The notes: a model not told the origin generated them from the sequence alone. A stretch of DNA of 52,934 bases from an uncultured Gammaproteobacteria bacterium (GCA_913061315.1 CAJXUC010000022.1:1-52934); one strand, 5' to 3'. Counted from the stretch's first letter, positions 27,857 through 38,302 are shown. A program made the numbers and translations.

Positions 27857-29284
27857 ATGAAAATAAAACTTCCCGATTTTTCTATTGGCCGTGTATTAGT
27901 TTCTGGCGACTTAATGCTAGATCGTTACTGGCACGGCGGCACCTCACGTATCTCACCTGAAGCGCCCGTTCCTATTGTCAAAATTGCTGATATTGAACAG
28001 CGTGCGGGGGGGGCGGGTAACGTTGCTCTTAATATTGCCTCTCTCTCAGGTCAGGTAGATTTGCTTGCTTTAGTAGGGAATGACGAACCGGCAACAGCAT
28101 TAAAGACCGTTTTAATCGATGCGGACGTTGGCTGCCACTTTGTTGCACCTGATGGTTGCAGAACCATTACTAAGTTACGTGTAATGAGTCAAAACCAGCA
28201 GTTAATTCGGCTTGATTTTGAAGATTTCTTTTCTGCGTCTGACAGCGCACAATTATTGGATAGTTATCGCCAACAGGTTAAAAATTGCGATGTGGTTGTT
28301 TTATCTGATTATAGTAAAGGCACACTCCGTGATATACCCTGTTTGATTAAAGTCGCCCGAAATTCGAATAAAGCTATCTTAGTCGACCCCAAGGGCACTG
28401 ATTTTTCCATCTACCAAAACGCTACTTTAATCACCCCTAACCAGACTGAGTTTGAGGCTGTGGTTGGCGTATGCGAATCAGAAGCCGAGTTCATGTCTAA
28501 GGGTGATCAACTGCGCAGTGAGCTTAACCTGGATGCGCTACTCGTTACTCGTAGTGAAAAAGGCATGGTATTGTTTCAGCGTGATGAAGCGCCTTTTATT
28601 CAGGAAACGCGCGCCCGTGAAGTTTATGATGTGACCGGTGCAGGCGACACCGTAATCGCGACACTAGCGACAGCCCTCGCAGCTGGTTGCAGCTTGGTTG
28701 ATTCAACCCAAATAGCGAATCTAGCGGCCGGCATTGTGGTTCGCAAGTTAGGCACAGCGACCACTAATCGAAAAGAAATTCAGTCCGAAATGATCAAGCA
28801 CACACCGCTGGAGCGCGGCGTTAGTGATGAGAATAATTTGCTCGAACTGCTACACAAAGCAAAATCGTCTGGTGAGAAAATCATCATGACCAATGGTTGT
28901 TTCGATATTTTACATGCCGGCCACGTGGCTTATCTAGCGATGGCAGCAGAACTGGGTGATCGTTTGATCGTCGCGGTTAATACCGATGAGTCAGTTAAGC
29001 AGTTAAAGGGACCGGAGCGTCCAATCAACAATGTAATGCAACGTATGGCTGTGCTATCTGCACTCGAAAGTGTTGATTGGGTCGTGCCATTTAGCGAGCA
29101 AACACCGCAGCGTTTAATTGAAAAGATGTTACCTGATGTACTAGTCAAAGGTGGCGACTATGAAATCGATGATATCGTCGGGGGTCAGGCCATAATTGAC
29201 AATGGTGGTGAAGTGAAGGTGCTAAAATTTGTCGACGGCTGTTCAACAACTGCTGTTATCGAGGCGATTAAAAAGAAGGTATGA
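27857..29284 (+). CDS. hldE: bifunctional heptose-7-P kinase / heptose-1-P adenylyltransferase
   Basis: Makes ADP-D-glycero-beta-D-manno-heptose in two of the pathway's steps. The 475-aa fusion has an N-terminal ribokinase-type domain (about 1-320) with GGAGNVALN and TGAGDT (catalytic D264), and a C-terminal nucleotidyltransferase domain with [12 protein letters not shown], whose HxGH is at 353-356. Length and domain order equal E. coli HldE. It overlaps hldD by 4 bp (ATGA). Confidence 0.97.
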   Translation: MKIKLPDFSIGRVLVSGDLMLDRYWHGGTSRISPEAPVPIVKIADIEQRAGGAGNVALNIASLSGQVDLLALVGNDEPATALKTVLIDADVGCHFVAPDGCRTITKLRVMSQNQQLIRLDFEDFFSASDSAQLLDSYRQQVKNCDVVVLSDYSKGTLRDIPCLIKVARNSNKAILVDPKGTDFSIYQNATLITPNQTEFEAVVGVCESEAEFMSKGDQLRSELNLDALLVTRSEKGMVLFQRDEAPFIQETRAREVYDVTGAGDTVIATLATALAAGCSLVDSTQIANLAAGIVVRKLGTATTNRKEIQSEMIKHTPLERGVSDENNLLELLHKAKSSGEKIIMTNGCFDILHAGHVAYLAMAAELGDRLIVAVNTDESVKQLKGPERPINNVMQRMAVLSALESVDWVVPFSEQTPQRLIEKMLPDVLVKGGDYEIDDIVGGQAIIDNGGEVKVLKFVDGCSTTAVIEAIKKKV

Positions 29285-30243
29285 ATATGAAAGTAGTCAC
29301 CGGAGCCGCTGGGTTTATCGGCAGTAATATTGTTAAGGCACTAAACAATCTCGGTCATAGCGATGTGCTCGCGGTAGATGATTTAACTGACGGCAAACAA
29401 ATATTCAACCTAGCAGACTGTGATATAGCAGACTACCTCGATAAGGATCGTTTTTTGCGAGGTATTGAAGCAGGTGAGTTCGATGGCAAACTTGATGTTA
29501 TTTTTCACGAAGGTGCCTGCTCTTCCACTACTGAGTGGGATGGCCGTTTTATGATGGAAAACAATTTTGAGTATTCGAAAAAGCTACTGCATCACTGCTT
29601 AGACAATAATGTTCAGTATTTGTACGCATCATCAGCGTCGGTATACGGTGGCAGCAGCAAGTTTGTCGAGCAGCGTGAAGTTGAAAAGCCACTTAATGTT
29701 TATGCCTACTCCAAATTCCTGTTTGATCAGTATGTTCGTCGGCTTGGTGAGACGGCATCTCAGGTGGTTGGTCTGCGTTATTTTAATGTCTATGGACCAC
29801 GGGAACAGCATAAAGGCGGCATGTCGAGTGTTGCTTTTCACTTCAACAACCAAATCAAGGCGAATGGCGTATGTCGTCTTTTTGAGGGTATTGAAGGATA
29901 CGACAATGGCGGACAATTGCGAGATTTCGTGTCTATCGATGATGTTGTCAAGGTCAACTTATGGCTCTGGCAACAATCGCAGGTTAGCGGGATCTTTAAC
30001 TGCGGTACAGGTCGAAGCCAATCGTTTAACGATGTCGCCAATGCCGTGATTCAATATCACCAAAAGGGGCAAATTGAATACATCCCCTTTCCTGACTCAC
30101 TCAAGGGTGCTTACCAACACTATACACAGGCAGACATTTCTAAACTGCGAGCAGTGGGTTATGACGAGCCCTTTAAATCAGTCGAACAAGGTGTACCTGA
30201 CTATTTGGATTGGTTGAATCAGCAACACTTTATTGGCAGTTAA
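29281..30243 (+). CDS. hldD: ADP-L-glycero-D-manno-heptose 6-epimerase
   Basis: Epimerises ADP-D,D-heptose to the L,D form used by the heptosyltransferases. The 320-aa short-chain dehydrogenase has the Rossmann loop [10 protein letters not shown] (7-16), [12 protein letters not shown], the catalytic [10 protein letters not shown] motif, and [10 protein letters not shown]. The start overlaps hldE (ATGA at 29281-29284). Its stop TAA shares the palindrome TTAA (30240-30243) with the convergent GT2 stop. Confidence 0.97.
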   Translation: MNMKVVTGAAGFIGSNIVKALNNLGHSDVLAVDDLTDGKQIFNLADCDIADYLDKDRFLRGIEAGEFDGKLDVIFHEGACSSTTEWDGRFMMENNFEYSKKLLHHCLDNNVQYLYASSASVYGGSSKFVEQREVEKPLNVYAYSKFLFDQYVRRLGETASQVVGLRYFNVYGPREQHKGGMSSVAFHFNNQIKANGVCRLFEGIEGYDNGGQLRDFVSIDDVVKVNLWLWQQSQVSGIFNCGTGRSQSFNDVANAVIQYHQKGQIEYIPFPDSLKGAYQHYTQADISKLRAVGYDEPFKSVEQGVPDYLDWLNQQHFIGS

Positions 30244-31040
30244 TCCAATGGTTTAGTTTTGGTTTTTTGCCAGTGTTCGTATAATTTAGCTTCTTTCAAA
30301 AAAGCGTAGTGAGCAATGTTCACCGACTGAATAAAACCACGCAAGCCTGAAAATGCAAATCCTTGTAGTACATAAGCTTTAATAAAAATAAGCGGGAATA
30401 TCAGTAACAATTTTAGCTGTGAAAAAGATTTCCCCTTATCAAACTTCTCCCGTGCCTTAAGAGTCGAGTAGAGATTATTTTTATCTACTATCGGTATGAT
30501 TTCGTTATAACCGTAGTGATGGAAGACTTCTTTGACGAATAGTTCCTTACCTTCGATATCGGCACTCTCGTGTGCTAGGCGGGAGGTATCGAATGTCGCC
30601 AGACTTTTTTTATACAATCGTCTACTATTCGGCTTTTTAGTCAGTGGTGAAAATATCTGATCGATAAAAACATCATTGCGCAGACTTCTAACAGAAGTGT
30701 ATTCGTCCGCCTCAATAACCTCAGCGAATCGCTTGACGAGTGGCTCTAATAACTCTTCGTCGGCATCGAGATTAAGCACCCATTCGTTCTCACATAATGA
30801 CATTGCAAATGCTTTTTGTTTTGCATAACCCGGCCATTCGTTAAAAAACACCTTACTGGTATATTCTTTAGCGATGTCTACTGTTCGGTCTGTGCTGCCA
30901 CTGTCGACAACAACAATTTCAGCCATATCGGAACAGCTTTTCAGAACACGGCGTATGTTTAACTCTTCGTTAAAACAAACAATAAAAACACTGATCGGTA
31001 GCTTAGGTGCTGCCTTATTTGGTGGCTTATTTGATGACAT
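30240..31040 (-). CDS. GT2 LPS-core glycosyltransferase, WaaE/KdtX-like
   Basis: A cytoplasmic GT-A family 2 enzyme, 266 aa, adding a sugar (often glucose) to the inner-core heptose. [21 protein letters not shown] opens the fold; DSGSTD and the DxD motif NLDADEE follow. SSFSQL-type C-terminal helices ([16 protein letters not shown]) associate it with the membrane, as in WaaE. Its start overlaps the 3' end of waaF by 14 bp, so it is translationally linked to waaF. Confidence 0.85.
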   Translation of the reverse strand: MSSNKPPNKAAPKLPISVFIVCFNEELNIRRVLKSCSDMAEIVVVDSGSTDRTVDIAKEYTSKVFFNEWPGYAKQKAFAMSLCENEWVLNLDADEELLEPLVKRFAEVIEADEYTSVRSLRNDVFIDQIFSPLTKKPNSRRLYKKSLATFDTSRLAHESADIEGKELFVKEVFHHYGYNEIIPIVDKNNLYSTLKAREKFDKGKSFSQLKLLLIFPLIFIKAYVLQGFAFSGLRGFIQSVNIAHYAFLKEAKLYEHWQKTKTKPLD

Positions 31041-32073
31041 AGTTCGTCTCGATATGTTTGAACACGCTTTGAGGTGTGATTTGTCTCAAACAGTTTAAAT
31101 GTTGCAATGGGCATTCGCGTTTGAAACAAGGTGCACATTCGAGTTTAAGCCATTCGACAATTGCTTTGTCAGTCAGTGGTGGTGTGAAGAGTGGGCTGCT
31201 CGATCCATAAATACTCACTAACGGAATGCCCACTGAGGCCGCCACATGCATCAAGCCTGAATCATTGGTGACTGCAATATGGGTTGATCCAATTAAATCG
31301 ACCGCGCCTTCTATCGTCGTTTTACCACACAGATTGATCACATTTGAATTAAATTCTGCAATAGCATCACCATCAGCAAGGTCTTTATCCGAACCAAAAA
31401 TCAATACCTGCCCACCAATTTGGTTAATTTTTTGAGCTAGCTCAGCAAAATGAGCCACGGGCCATTGTTTCGCTGGGCCATATTCTGCGCCCGGCATAAA
31501 TGACACGAGTAAGTTTTGATGGTCGATCTTGTACTTCTGAAGTAAGGTTTTAGCATTGTCAGCATTGACTTTTAACTCTGGAAAAGGTGTCGAAATAATT
31601 TGATCCGACTGCTGCGCAAGAGAAGCATATTTCTTAACGGTTTGATCTAATACCACCTTATCCAATGGTTTGACGTCGTTGATTAAGCCAAAACGCATCT
31701 CACCAAAAAAACCAGTCCGCACCGGAATATTGGCAAAATAAGGCACCAAAGCTGCCTTCAAGGTCTTAGGTAATACATAAGCTTGTTTATACTCCTTTGC
31801 TCGCAGTGATTTACCTGTTTGATAGCGCTTTCCAAGCCCCAGCTCACCATGCTTCACGTCGAGCGCAATGCCGTTACGCACTTCAGGCATACGAGCTAGA
31901 ATACCCAAGCTCCATTTAGGCGCAAGCACATCAATCACGACATCAGGTTGATTTATTTTAATCACCTTCATCAGACTTTGAGCCATCACCATATCGCCGA
32001 TCCAGGAGGGGCCAACGATTAAAATTGAATCCTGTGGTATCATTTTTTCATACCTACTACCCATGCCAGTCAT
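31027..32073 (-). CDS. waaF: ADP-heptose:LPS heptosyltransferase II
   Basis: Adds the second heptose to the LPS core. A 348-aa GT9 enzyme with the WaaF N-terminal VGPSWIGDMVMAQSL motif, the GAEYGPAKQWP loop, and VTNDSGLMHVAA, ending with the cysteine-bearing APCFKRECPLQHLNC typical of WaaF. The start is uncertain: ATG 32073 or the ATG at 32043 (MIPQDS), which gives a more usual N terminus; neither has a strong ribosome binding site. Confidence 0.95.
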   Translation of the reverse strand: MTGMGSRYEKMIPQDSILIVGPSWIGDMVMAQSLMKVIKINQPDVVIDVLAPKWSLGILARMPEVRNGIALDVKHGELGLGKRYQTGKSLRAKEYKQAYVLPKTLKAALVPYFANIPVRTGFFGEMRFGLINDVKPLDKVVLDQTVKKYASLAQQSDQIISTPFPELKVNADNAKTLLQKYKIDHQNLLVSFMPGAEYGPAKQWPVAHFAELAQKINQIGGQVLIFGSDKDLADGDAIAEFNSNVINLCGKTTIEGAVDLIGSTHIAVTNDSGLMHVAASVGIPLVSIYGSSSPLFTPPLTDKAIVEWLKLECAPCFKRECPLQHLNCLRQITPQSVFKHIETNYVIK

Positions 32074-32767
32074 AGTTTGCCGATTTTAATCAATCGAATG
32101 TTAAGGTATTAGATTAGCTTATTTTCGGTACAGTTTGCTGAGCCAATAATACACTAATATACTGCCGTTTCGCTGACCCACACAGGGTTCATTATGAGTT
32201 TTTTAGATTGGGTCGATTAACACCAGCCCATAAAAAGGGTTTATCCCTTGAATTTTATTAGCGTCCAATGACTCATTTAGGCGGCACGTGGACAGTATGT
32301 ATAACTGCATCAAAAACAGGTCTAATACATTTTTTCTAACATGCCCAGTTGCTCGCTCGATAGGAAATCTCATATACGTCTAGCGAACCCGACCTACTAA
32401 AGCTTATTCTCAGATGCTAAGTCAACATTCCATGGCATCAGTTGATCAATGTTATCCGGGATCTATAAACGGACTTGCCGATAGTTCAATATGGCCATGG
32501 GCGGATTCTGCACCGACATCACCCCTAAAAATGTCACCTGACAATGAGGAGAGCTGAATCAACGTTGGCGCCACTGTATCAATCGCTAATCTAGCAGGCC
32601 TACTGTCTAGGTTACGAAAGAAATCACTACGACTATTGTTCATTGCGTCATGCATTTGATTTTAAAATTAAGTATCTATACTAATTAAGGGACCTTACTC
32701 CATCAAATAGCGAAGGCGTGCCAGACTGTAAAACCACTCAATCTGGCTAAATTAACGTAAACAATTT
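32074..32767. other. gap without intact genes, holds an IS66-like remnant
   Basis: About 0.69 kb between waaF and the WaaL-like gene. The recognisable content is the IS66-type transposase tail at 32397-32480 (minus). Beyond the stop of that tail, the minus strand reads GGTCGGGTTCGCTAGACGTATATG, whose end recalls the ...GGACGCTTAC terminal inverted repeat of IS66 elements. A 67-codon minus frame at 32452-32655 is not recognisable. The region is likely a scar of an old insertion. Confidence 0.4.
32397..32480 (-). pseudogene. IS66-family transposase C-terminal remnant
   Basis: The minus frame reads QVRL, an in-frame TAG at 32463-32465, then IPDNIDQLMPWNVDLASENKL and a stop at 32397. NIDQLMPWNV matches the C-terminal signature of IS66 transposases (...IDELLPWNW). 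Everything upstream in the element is lost or unrecognisable, and the in-frame stop shows it is dead. It marks a past IS insertion inside the LPS region. Confidence 0.45.
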
Positions 32768-34042
32768 TCAATCGAAGCCGAGCTCTCGGCGCTTCAGCAT
32801 ACCTACCAAAACCGCCATCAACACCACAAAAAATACTAGAGTTAAGCCATTACGCAGTGGTACCTCGGTTAGCGAAAAGGTAGCGTAACCCACTACCGAC
32901 AATAAACCACCTAACGCCAATGAAAACTGCTCACCTATTGCACTGCGTCTCAACACTGATAGAAAAATCTTAAACAATGCGACATATAACGCAATCACTA
33001 ACAACATGCTCGGTAAACCATAACGCTGCAACGAATCGAAATAATCACTGTGAGTATGTGCCCAATAGATATCTCCAAGAGACACTCGACCATCAGCGTT
33101 GAGATCGCGCAAATACTGGGGACGACTAGCATGACCAACACCTACAATTGGATTCTCTTGAAAGCTAATCCACGCGCTTTGCCAGAGATTGAGGCGAATT
33201 CCAACTGAACTAATACTAGAAGGATCTTCCTTATACGTTGTTATCGAGCTAAAGGCCTGACTTATTCTCTCACCAATCCCTGAAGACTTCCAAACGATAC
33301 TCCCACCCAAACTAGTCAAAACTAGAACAACAACGAGACCCGCTAATGTGGATTGTCGTAACCGCCACCAACATGATTGCCGGCGAAACCAAGCAATTAA
33401 AATAAGAGTAAGCAGCATAGGAATAACCGCCAACAACGTACCTCGAGAACCACTCACGATGACGCAATAAAAAGCAGCGATAGCACCAACACCAAGCATC
33501 CAAGAACGCCACCCACGATCTACCAAACAAAAGGCACTTAACACCCCACAAATGGTCAATGCCACTTCGCTAAAAGGGAGTGGATTGTAACCATTCGCGG
33601 CGCGCAACATTCCCCCAATATGATGCTGGTATCCAACAATTAACGCTGTAATTACCACCCCTAGCACTAAACCAAACTGTAAAAGTTTGATCTGTACTCC
33701 AACACGCACAATAGCCAACATTATTGGCAGAATAAACAGTAATTTCAGGGGCCGTTCAACAACCGTAAATGATTCACCACCCAACAAAACATGCATTAAT
33801 CCAATAGCCACCCCTGCTACCAAGATGGACATAAGCCAACGTATCTCTCTATCCCAGGCAAGGGAATTTCCTATACGAAGCGCCACTACTACTAACGACA
33901 GTAGCAGTAACAAAGCCGCAAATAGGTTGTAGCTTCGATCCCACACAAACATGAATGTCATTAGAAAAAAAAGCAGACTGCTTATTCCTACGTGCCAGCG
34001 CTTATCGTGAAGCGAAGCTTTTAGCAAATTCTTTATAGGCAT
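32768..34042 (-). CDS. O-antigen ligase / polymerase family membrane protein, WaaL-like
   Basis: A 424-aa polytopic membrane protein with about 11-12 helices and the Wzy_C (O-antigen ligase) landmarks: VSGSRGTLLA, then a periplasmic loop with NLWQSAWISFQENPIVGVG and HTHSDYFDSLQRYGL, whose His is conserved in WaaL. It likely joins undecaprenyl-linked O-polysaccharide to lipid A-core, but a Wzy role cannot be excluded. It overlaps the upstream GT4 gene by 41 bp; AAAGGA lies 6 bases before the ATG and supports this start. An odd segment DLNADGRVSLGD resembles a dockerin/EF-hand loop. Confidence 0.88.
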   Translation of the reverse strand: MPIKNLLKASLHDKRWHVGISSLLFFLMTFMFVWDRSYNLFAALLLLLSLVVVALRIGNSLAWDREIRWLMSILVAGVAIGLMHVLLGGESFTVVERPLKLLFILPIMLAIVRVGVQIKLLQFGLVLGVVITALIVGYQHHIGGMLRAANGYNPLPFSEVALTICGVLSAFCLVDRGWRSWMLGVGAIAAFYCVIVSGSRGTLLAVIPMLLTLILIAWFRRQSCWWRLRQSTLAGLVVVLVLTSLGGSIVWKSSGIGERISQAFSSITTYKEDPSSISSVGIRLNLWQSAWISFQENPIVGVGHASRPQYLRDLNADGRVSLGDIYWAHTHSDYFDSLQRYGLPSMLLVIALYVALFKIFLSVLRRSAIGEQFSLALGGLLSVVGYATFSLTEVPLRNGLTLVFFVVLMAVLVGMLKRRELGFD

Positions 34043-35108
34043 TAGCTATCCTTTGAGGGTCAAAAACATCCAGGTAGGGTTCTGGATAGTCGTAGGGCGT
34101 ATGAGCAACTTTTTGTATTTTGGCGGCTAATGCATTGACATCACCAACAGGCGCAAGATAGGCCGCTAACGAGCCAGTCAAGGCTTCTGATGGGCCAGAT
34201 GGACAATCTGTGCTCACCACCGGTGTACCGCAAATAAGTGCTTCAACCAACCCGCTTGGATAACCTTCGTAGTCCGATGATAATATCATCGCGCATGCAA
34301 ACTTGAAATATGGATACGGGTTATCGCGAAAACCTAGGAAGATAACACGCTCGCCAACGTCAAGACGTTTGGCAAGCCGCTTATAGCGACCAAATTTCCG
34401 ACCCTGCCCAATGATTATGAGGTCAGCCTTGATGCCACTTTTTGCAAATGCTCGGATCATTATATCAAACCGCTTTGCACGTACTGCCCGCCCGGCAGCG
34501 ACAAAGTAAGGTCGACTTGGAATATCACTCGGCGTTTGTTCCGCTAACTTTCGAATTACGTCACGATCAAACGGATTATAAATGGCCTTGCTATTATCTT
34601 CAGTAACACCAAAATTTTCAATTAAATCACGCCTGACGCCTTCTGAAACCGCGACGATCGGATGCCCTGTATACACCTTTCGATACAGTCGCTGAAAAGC
34701 CCATCGAAACGGCGACCAACGACCCGGCAATAACATTTTTGACTTAGTGCTATGTGCAACAATTGCATGCGGCGAAGTAGTATGATGAAAACGCAGTGCA
34801 ACCAAGCCGTGAATAAAAACAAAATCTACCCCATTTTCCTGCATCCATAGGTCTAATACTTTCGAGTCCTGAACTGCATAACGCATATCACGCACTCGCG
34901 AACCGAATAATTTACTTCGTTGATCAGTTTCGCCTAGTGGCAGTTTTATGTAATCGGAGACATCATCGTCTGGATTTAAATTGAGCGGATCACGACACAT
35001 CAACAGAAGGGCATCATCACCTTGCGCAGTCATCGTTCGCGTTAATGTGCGCACAACGCGGGTAACGCCACTGTCAGAAATGGCATCGATAAGGTGTGCA
35101 ATTTTCAT
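34002..35108 (-). CDS. GT4 glycosyltransferase
   Basis: A GT-B fold family 4 enzyme of 368 aa for LPS core or polysaccharide. N-terminal IAHLIDAISDSGVTRVVRTL is the acceptor-side start, and the C-terminal donor domain shows VAAGRAVRAKRFDIMI, VIFLGFRDNPYPYF, and the EX7E-type SSDYEGYPSGLVEALICGTPVV. It reads through into the WaaL-like gene with an overlap, so the two form an operon. Donor sugar and linkage are unknown. Confidence 0.9.
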   Translation of the reverse strand: MKIAHLIDAISDSGVTRVVRTLTRTMTAQGDDALLLMCRDPLNLNPDDDVSDYIKLPLGETDQRSKLFGSRVRDMRYAVQDSKVLDLWMQENGVDFVFIHGLVALRFHHTTSPHAIVAHSTKSKMLLPGRWSPFRWAFQRLYRKVYTGHPIVAVSEGVRRDLIENFGVTEDNSKAIYNPFDRDVIRKLAEQTPSDIPSRPYFVAAGRAVRAKRFDIMIRAFAKSGIKADLIIIGQGRKFGRYKRLAKRLDVGERVIFLGFRDNPYPYFKFACAMILSSDYEGYPSGLVEALICGTPVVSTDCPSGPSEALTGSLAAYLAPVGDVNALAAKIQKVAHTPYDYPEPYLDVFDPQRIANAYKEFAKSFASR

Positions 35109-35899
35109 CGTTATTGACTAGCTTTTAAAAGCAGTAATGCCCCGCCCGACAAGAAAATGGAACTAAGGGAAATTAAGGTGACTATCAATTTTATGCTCAT
35201 GCCTGCTTACTGCCTACTTCAAAGGTATGTTGCTTTAAACTAGGCTGCGCTATTGACTGAATTAGCTCCCCAGCGAAATAACACCTTAACACTTCTAAGT
35301 ATGGAATTGTAAAGTGTACAAAGTCTACCCACCAATATCAATCTGCGAAACCCAATCTAAAGTCTATCCTTCTCTTGATTATTTATAATAATACCTGAAA
35401 GTTCAACCTCCGTTCGAACTAACAATTGATTATTTCCCGATAATGCAGTCAAAAGCGCTCCCCCGCCCTTTCACATGACTATTAGTGTAAATTAATGCGG
35501 TACAAGAATACTTCTTATTTTCATGTTTCCTCTTTGCGGCAATCTAGTCAAAAGCAGGTACAAGATCCTTTTTATTTCAATCTCCATCAGCTCTCTATTT
35601 TATATAAAGAAAGGCTGAACGCTACCTTGCTCGGATGGCGATCAACAGAAATAAAAACATTAGGTGGCGAATTCCGACTGATATTTATTCTCCTCCTATT
35701 GTGTGGCGACGGTCATTCCTGCGACAAGAACCGCTCTATATCTAGGCCTATTTATAATGTGCGTACTTCTCAACGGTATTAGTGAAGATTGGTGGGTTAG
35801 AACAGACAGTTTTGTGGCGATATTGGTTTTGTTTACAGTTATTCTTAGTCTGCCAGTCAAAGTTAAATCGATCGATTAAAACATCCTATTGTTTGGCTA
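35109..35899. other. 0.79-kb gap with broken membrane-protein gene
   Basis: Between the two GT4 genes. No intact gene was found. A 95-codon plus frame (35495-35782) lacks any recognisable motif and is not called. The one informative piece is a 65-codon plus-strand tail at 35682-35879. AT-rich otherwise. This and the IS66 scar suggest that polysaccharide genes were lost here. Confidence 0.4.
35682..35879 (+). pseudogene. C-terminal fragment of a membrane protein
   Basis: A 65-codon open frame without a start codon, preceded by TGA at 35679-35681 and ending with TAA. It encodes two hydrophobic helices (VATVIPATRTALYLGLFIMC and SFVAILVLFTVILSLPVKV) joined by NGISEDWWVRTD, the look of the last two helices of an O-antigen ligase/polymerase or similar protein. 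The upstream frame (LGGEFRLIFILLLLC) in another phase suggests a frameshift. Its family cannot be proven from this. Confidence 0.4.
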
Positions 35900-36979
35900 T
35901 TAGCGCTTCAATAAATCCGCATACAGTGTTAAATAGTGGAAGATACAAGTTTCCCAATTAAATCGATTGGCATACGTTTTAAGCCGATTGGGGTCGTGCT
36001 TTTTTAGGGTTTCGAATTCGACTAATTGAGTACTGACTTGCTGCGCCATTGCCTCACTTTCAAAACCATCGAAATAACAAGCGAATGAACCACCGACTTC
36101 CTGCAAGCTACTAATTGGATTTAAGAAGACGGGCTTTTCTGCCATCATTGCTTCTATCACTGGAAGGCCAAAACCTTCGGCCATCGACGGCATCATCAAT
36201 GCTTCACAATGGTTGTATAACCAATCTTTATCGTCGTCAGCCACTTTGCCTGGAAAGACTACCTGGTGGCCAATACCTAGTTCATTCACTTTTTGACGCA
36301 AAAACTGACCGTAGCTGGTGTCATTTTCTCCCGCAATAATCAATTGATGATCGGGAAAGAATTTCATCATGGGCAATAACACTTCAAAGTTTTTCTTTCG
36401 TTTAAACACGCCTATTGCGAAGAAGTACTTGGCCCCAGTGATATAACCGGGTTGCTGATTGGCTGGGTGAGCCTTCAGTTTGACACCATTATAAATGGTC
36501 GTGACTGGCCGCCCCTTCATATCAATATTTTGTTCTAGCACCTCTTTGGTCGCATTAGATATAGCGGTAATAGCCACTGATCGATCTACATTTTTTTGTA
36601 ATTTTTTCAGATATTTTTCAACTTTGCCCCCATCTTTTTCCACCAAGAAATTAAGGTCGTGTACGGTTAAGATCCGCGGTGTATTTCGATTGGGTAAATG
36701 CGATGGGAATTGATGCAGGCTATGCCAAAGATCATATCGCCGACTAAAAACCGGGAAATAGCGTTGACGGAATCCAGCTTCGACGAACTCGAATCCTGGT
36801 TTCATTTCCAGTTTAAAACCAGGGGGCACTAACAGTGTGAATTTAACATTGGATAATTCGTCAGATAACTTGTCAGAGAGCTCAGCCGACATCAACGCCT
36901 GCGCGAAGTTGACCGAAAACTGACCCAAACCGGAAAACAGCCCTCCCGCCTTATAAACATCAATAATGACATTCTTCAT
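35900..36979 (-). CDS. GT4 glycosyltransferase
   Basis: A 359-aa GT-B family 4 enzyme. N-terminal IIDVYKAGGLFSGLGQFSVN, middle HDLNFLVEKDGG, then the donor domain with FFAIGVFKRKKNFEVLLPM and the EX7E motif SMAEGFGLPVIEAMMAEKPV. Similar enzymes act on mannose- or glucose-type core sugars, but the specificity is not readable. mtaB lies 15 bp upstream on the same strand, so the gene may be read from the mtaB promoter although unrelated in function. Confidence 0.9.
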   Translation of the reverse strand: MKNVIIDVYKAGGLFSGLGQFSVNFAQALMSAELSDKLSDELSNVKFTLLVPPGFKLEMKPGFEFVEAGFRQRYFPVFSRRYDLWHSLHQFPSHLPNRNTPRILTVHDLNFLVEKDGGKVEKYLKKLQKNVDRSVAITAISNATKEVLEQNIDMKGRPVTTIYNGVKLKAHPANQQPGYITGAKYFFAIGVFKRKKNFEVLLPMMKFFPDHQLIIAGENDTSYGQFLRQKVNELGIGHQVVFPGKVADDDKDWLYNHCEALMMPSMAEGFGLPVIEAMMAEKPVFLNPISSLQEVGGSFACYFDGFESEAMAQQVSTQLVEFETLKKHDPNRLKTYANRFNWETCIFHYLTLYADLLKR

Positions 36980-36994
36980 TTTAAATAGCGCTAT

Positions 36995-38302
36995 TCAAAA
37001 ACATGACTGAATTTCTTTTTGACCTTGGATTTGACTAGAACGACTCACCAGTGTCAGGCCATCTGCCGAAACCTGATCGATCGTGACGTCAGAAATACTG
37101 GCTTCTTGAATGAGATGGTTTGATGAAACGACTTTGTGATATTGCGGCGTGTATCCTGACCATAATCCATTCTCTGCATTAATTTGTTGCTCCCACAGCA
37201 CAGAGGTTATTTGCCCAATGTTTTTCTCAAGTTCAATCGCCTTTAAACGTGCTGCCAACTGATGCATTTGTCGACTACGTTCTTTCTTCGTTTCTTTGTC
37301 AATTTGACCAGAAAAACGAGCCGCTGCTGTGCCTTCTCTTGGAGAAAAACTGAAGATATGCATATGCCCAAACCCTGTATTTTCGACATATTCCATTGTT
37401 TGATGCCATTCGTCTTCTGTTTCACCCGGAAAGCCGACAATCAAGTCGGTTGTGACATTGAATAATGGGGATGCCTCACGTGCAATTTTTAAGATATGAC
37501 TAAACTCCGATGTTTTACAGCGTCTTGCCATGCGTTTTAAAACACTATCACAACCACTTTGAATTGGTAAATGCATGTGCGGCATAAGACGTGGGTTTTG
37601 AAATAGCCCAAAAAAGTCATCGGGTAAGTCCCATGGTTCAACTGAAGCCAGCCGAATTCTGGGAATATCCGTTTGATTTAAAATTTCGGTCAGCAACGCT
37701 GTCAGACTGGAACCAATATCACTCCCGTAACCGCCAACGTGAACACCGGTCACCGCAATTTCATGAACACCCTGCTGGTGAAGCCTATTAATCTCATCAA
37801 TAATATCGCCAATGCTCCGGCTGCGTTCGTCGCCTCGTGCGATGGTGACAATACAATAGGTACAGCGATATCGACAACCATCCTGTACTTTGATAAACGC
37901 GCGATGCCTACCGCGCAGAAATAATGAGTTTTGTATCGGCTGCTCTATTTCAGATACAGTTAAACCAAATTGTTCAACTGCCTTTTCAACCAAATTATCT
38001 TTTTGATCATTACCAACCACCATATCAACGCCTAGATAATTCTTAACAACATCGTTATTCAACGTTGCATGACAGCCAGTGACAATCATTTTGGCTAACG
38101 GATTTTTTCGATGAAGCCGACCAATTTGTTGCCTTGATTTTCGATCCGCTTCGGATGTTACTGCACAGGAGTTAAATACGACGATATCAGCCTCGACACT
38201 ATCAGTGGTCACCTGATGTCCAAGTTTTAAAAACTGACTGGCCCAAGTTTCTAACTCAGCTTCATTGAGGCGGCAGCCTAGCGCTTGAAAGTTTATATTC
38301 AC
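36995..38302 (-). CDS. mtaB: tRNA t6A37 methylthiotransferase MtaB
   Basis: A radical-SAM enzyme that converts t6A37 to ms2t6A37 in tRNAs reading ANN codons. The 435-aa protein has the UPF0004 domain with cluster cysteines C10 (ALGCRLNEAE), C46 (NSCAVTSEAD) and C77 (VTGCHA), then the radical-SAM CX3CX2C at C143/C147/C150 (DGCRYRCTYC), and a C-terminal TRAM-like region. ALGCRLN and IQSGCDSVLKRMARR separate it from MiaB and RimO. Confidence 0.95.
   Translation of the reverse strand: MNINFQALGCRLNEAELETWASQFLKLGHQVTTDSVEADIVVFNSCAVTSEADRKSRQQIGRLHRKNPLAKMIVTGCHATLNNDVVKNYLGVDMVVGNDQKDNLVEKAVEQFGLTVSEIEQPIQNSLFLRGRHRAFIKVQDGCRYRCTYCIVTIARGDERSRSIGDIIDEINRLHQQGVHEIAVTGVHVGGYGSDIGSSLTALLTEILNQTDIPRIRLASVEPWDLPDDFFGLFQNPRLMPHMHLPIQSGCDSVLKRMARRCKTSEFSHILKIAREASPLFNVTTDLIVGFPGETEDEWHQTMEYVENTGFGHMHIFSFSPREGTAAARFSGQIDKETKKERSRQMHQLAARLKAIELEKNIGQITSVLWEQQINAENGLWSGYTPQYHKVVSSNHLIQEASISDVTIDQVSADGLTLVSRSSQIQGQKEIQSCF

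Noticed and set aside
32452..32655. 67-codon minus-strand ORF upstream of the IS66 tail
   Set aside because: No recognisable similarity, and the IS66-like residues are in another frame.
35495..35782. 95-codon plus-strand ORF
   Set aside because: No motif, poor start, and the informative coding signal in this interval is in a different frame (the membrane-protein tail at 35682-35879).
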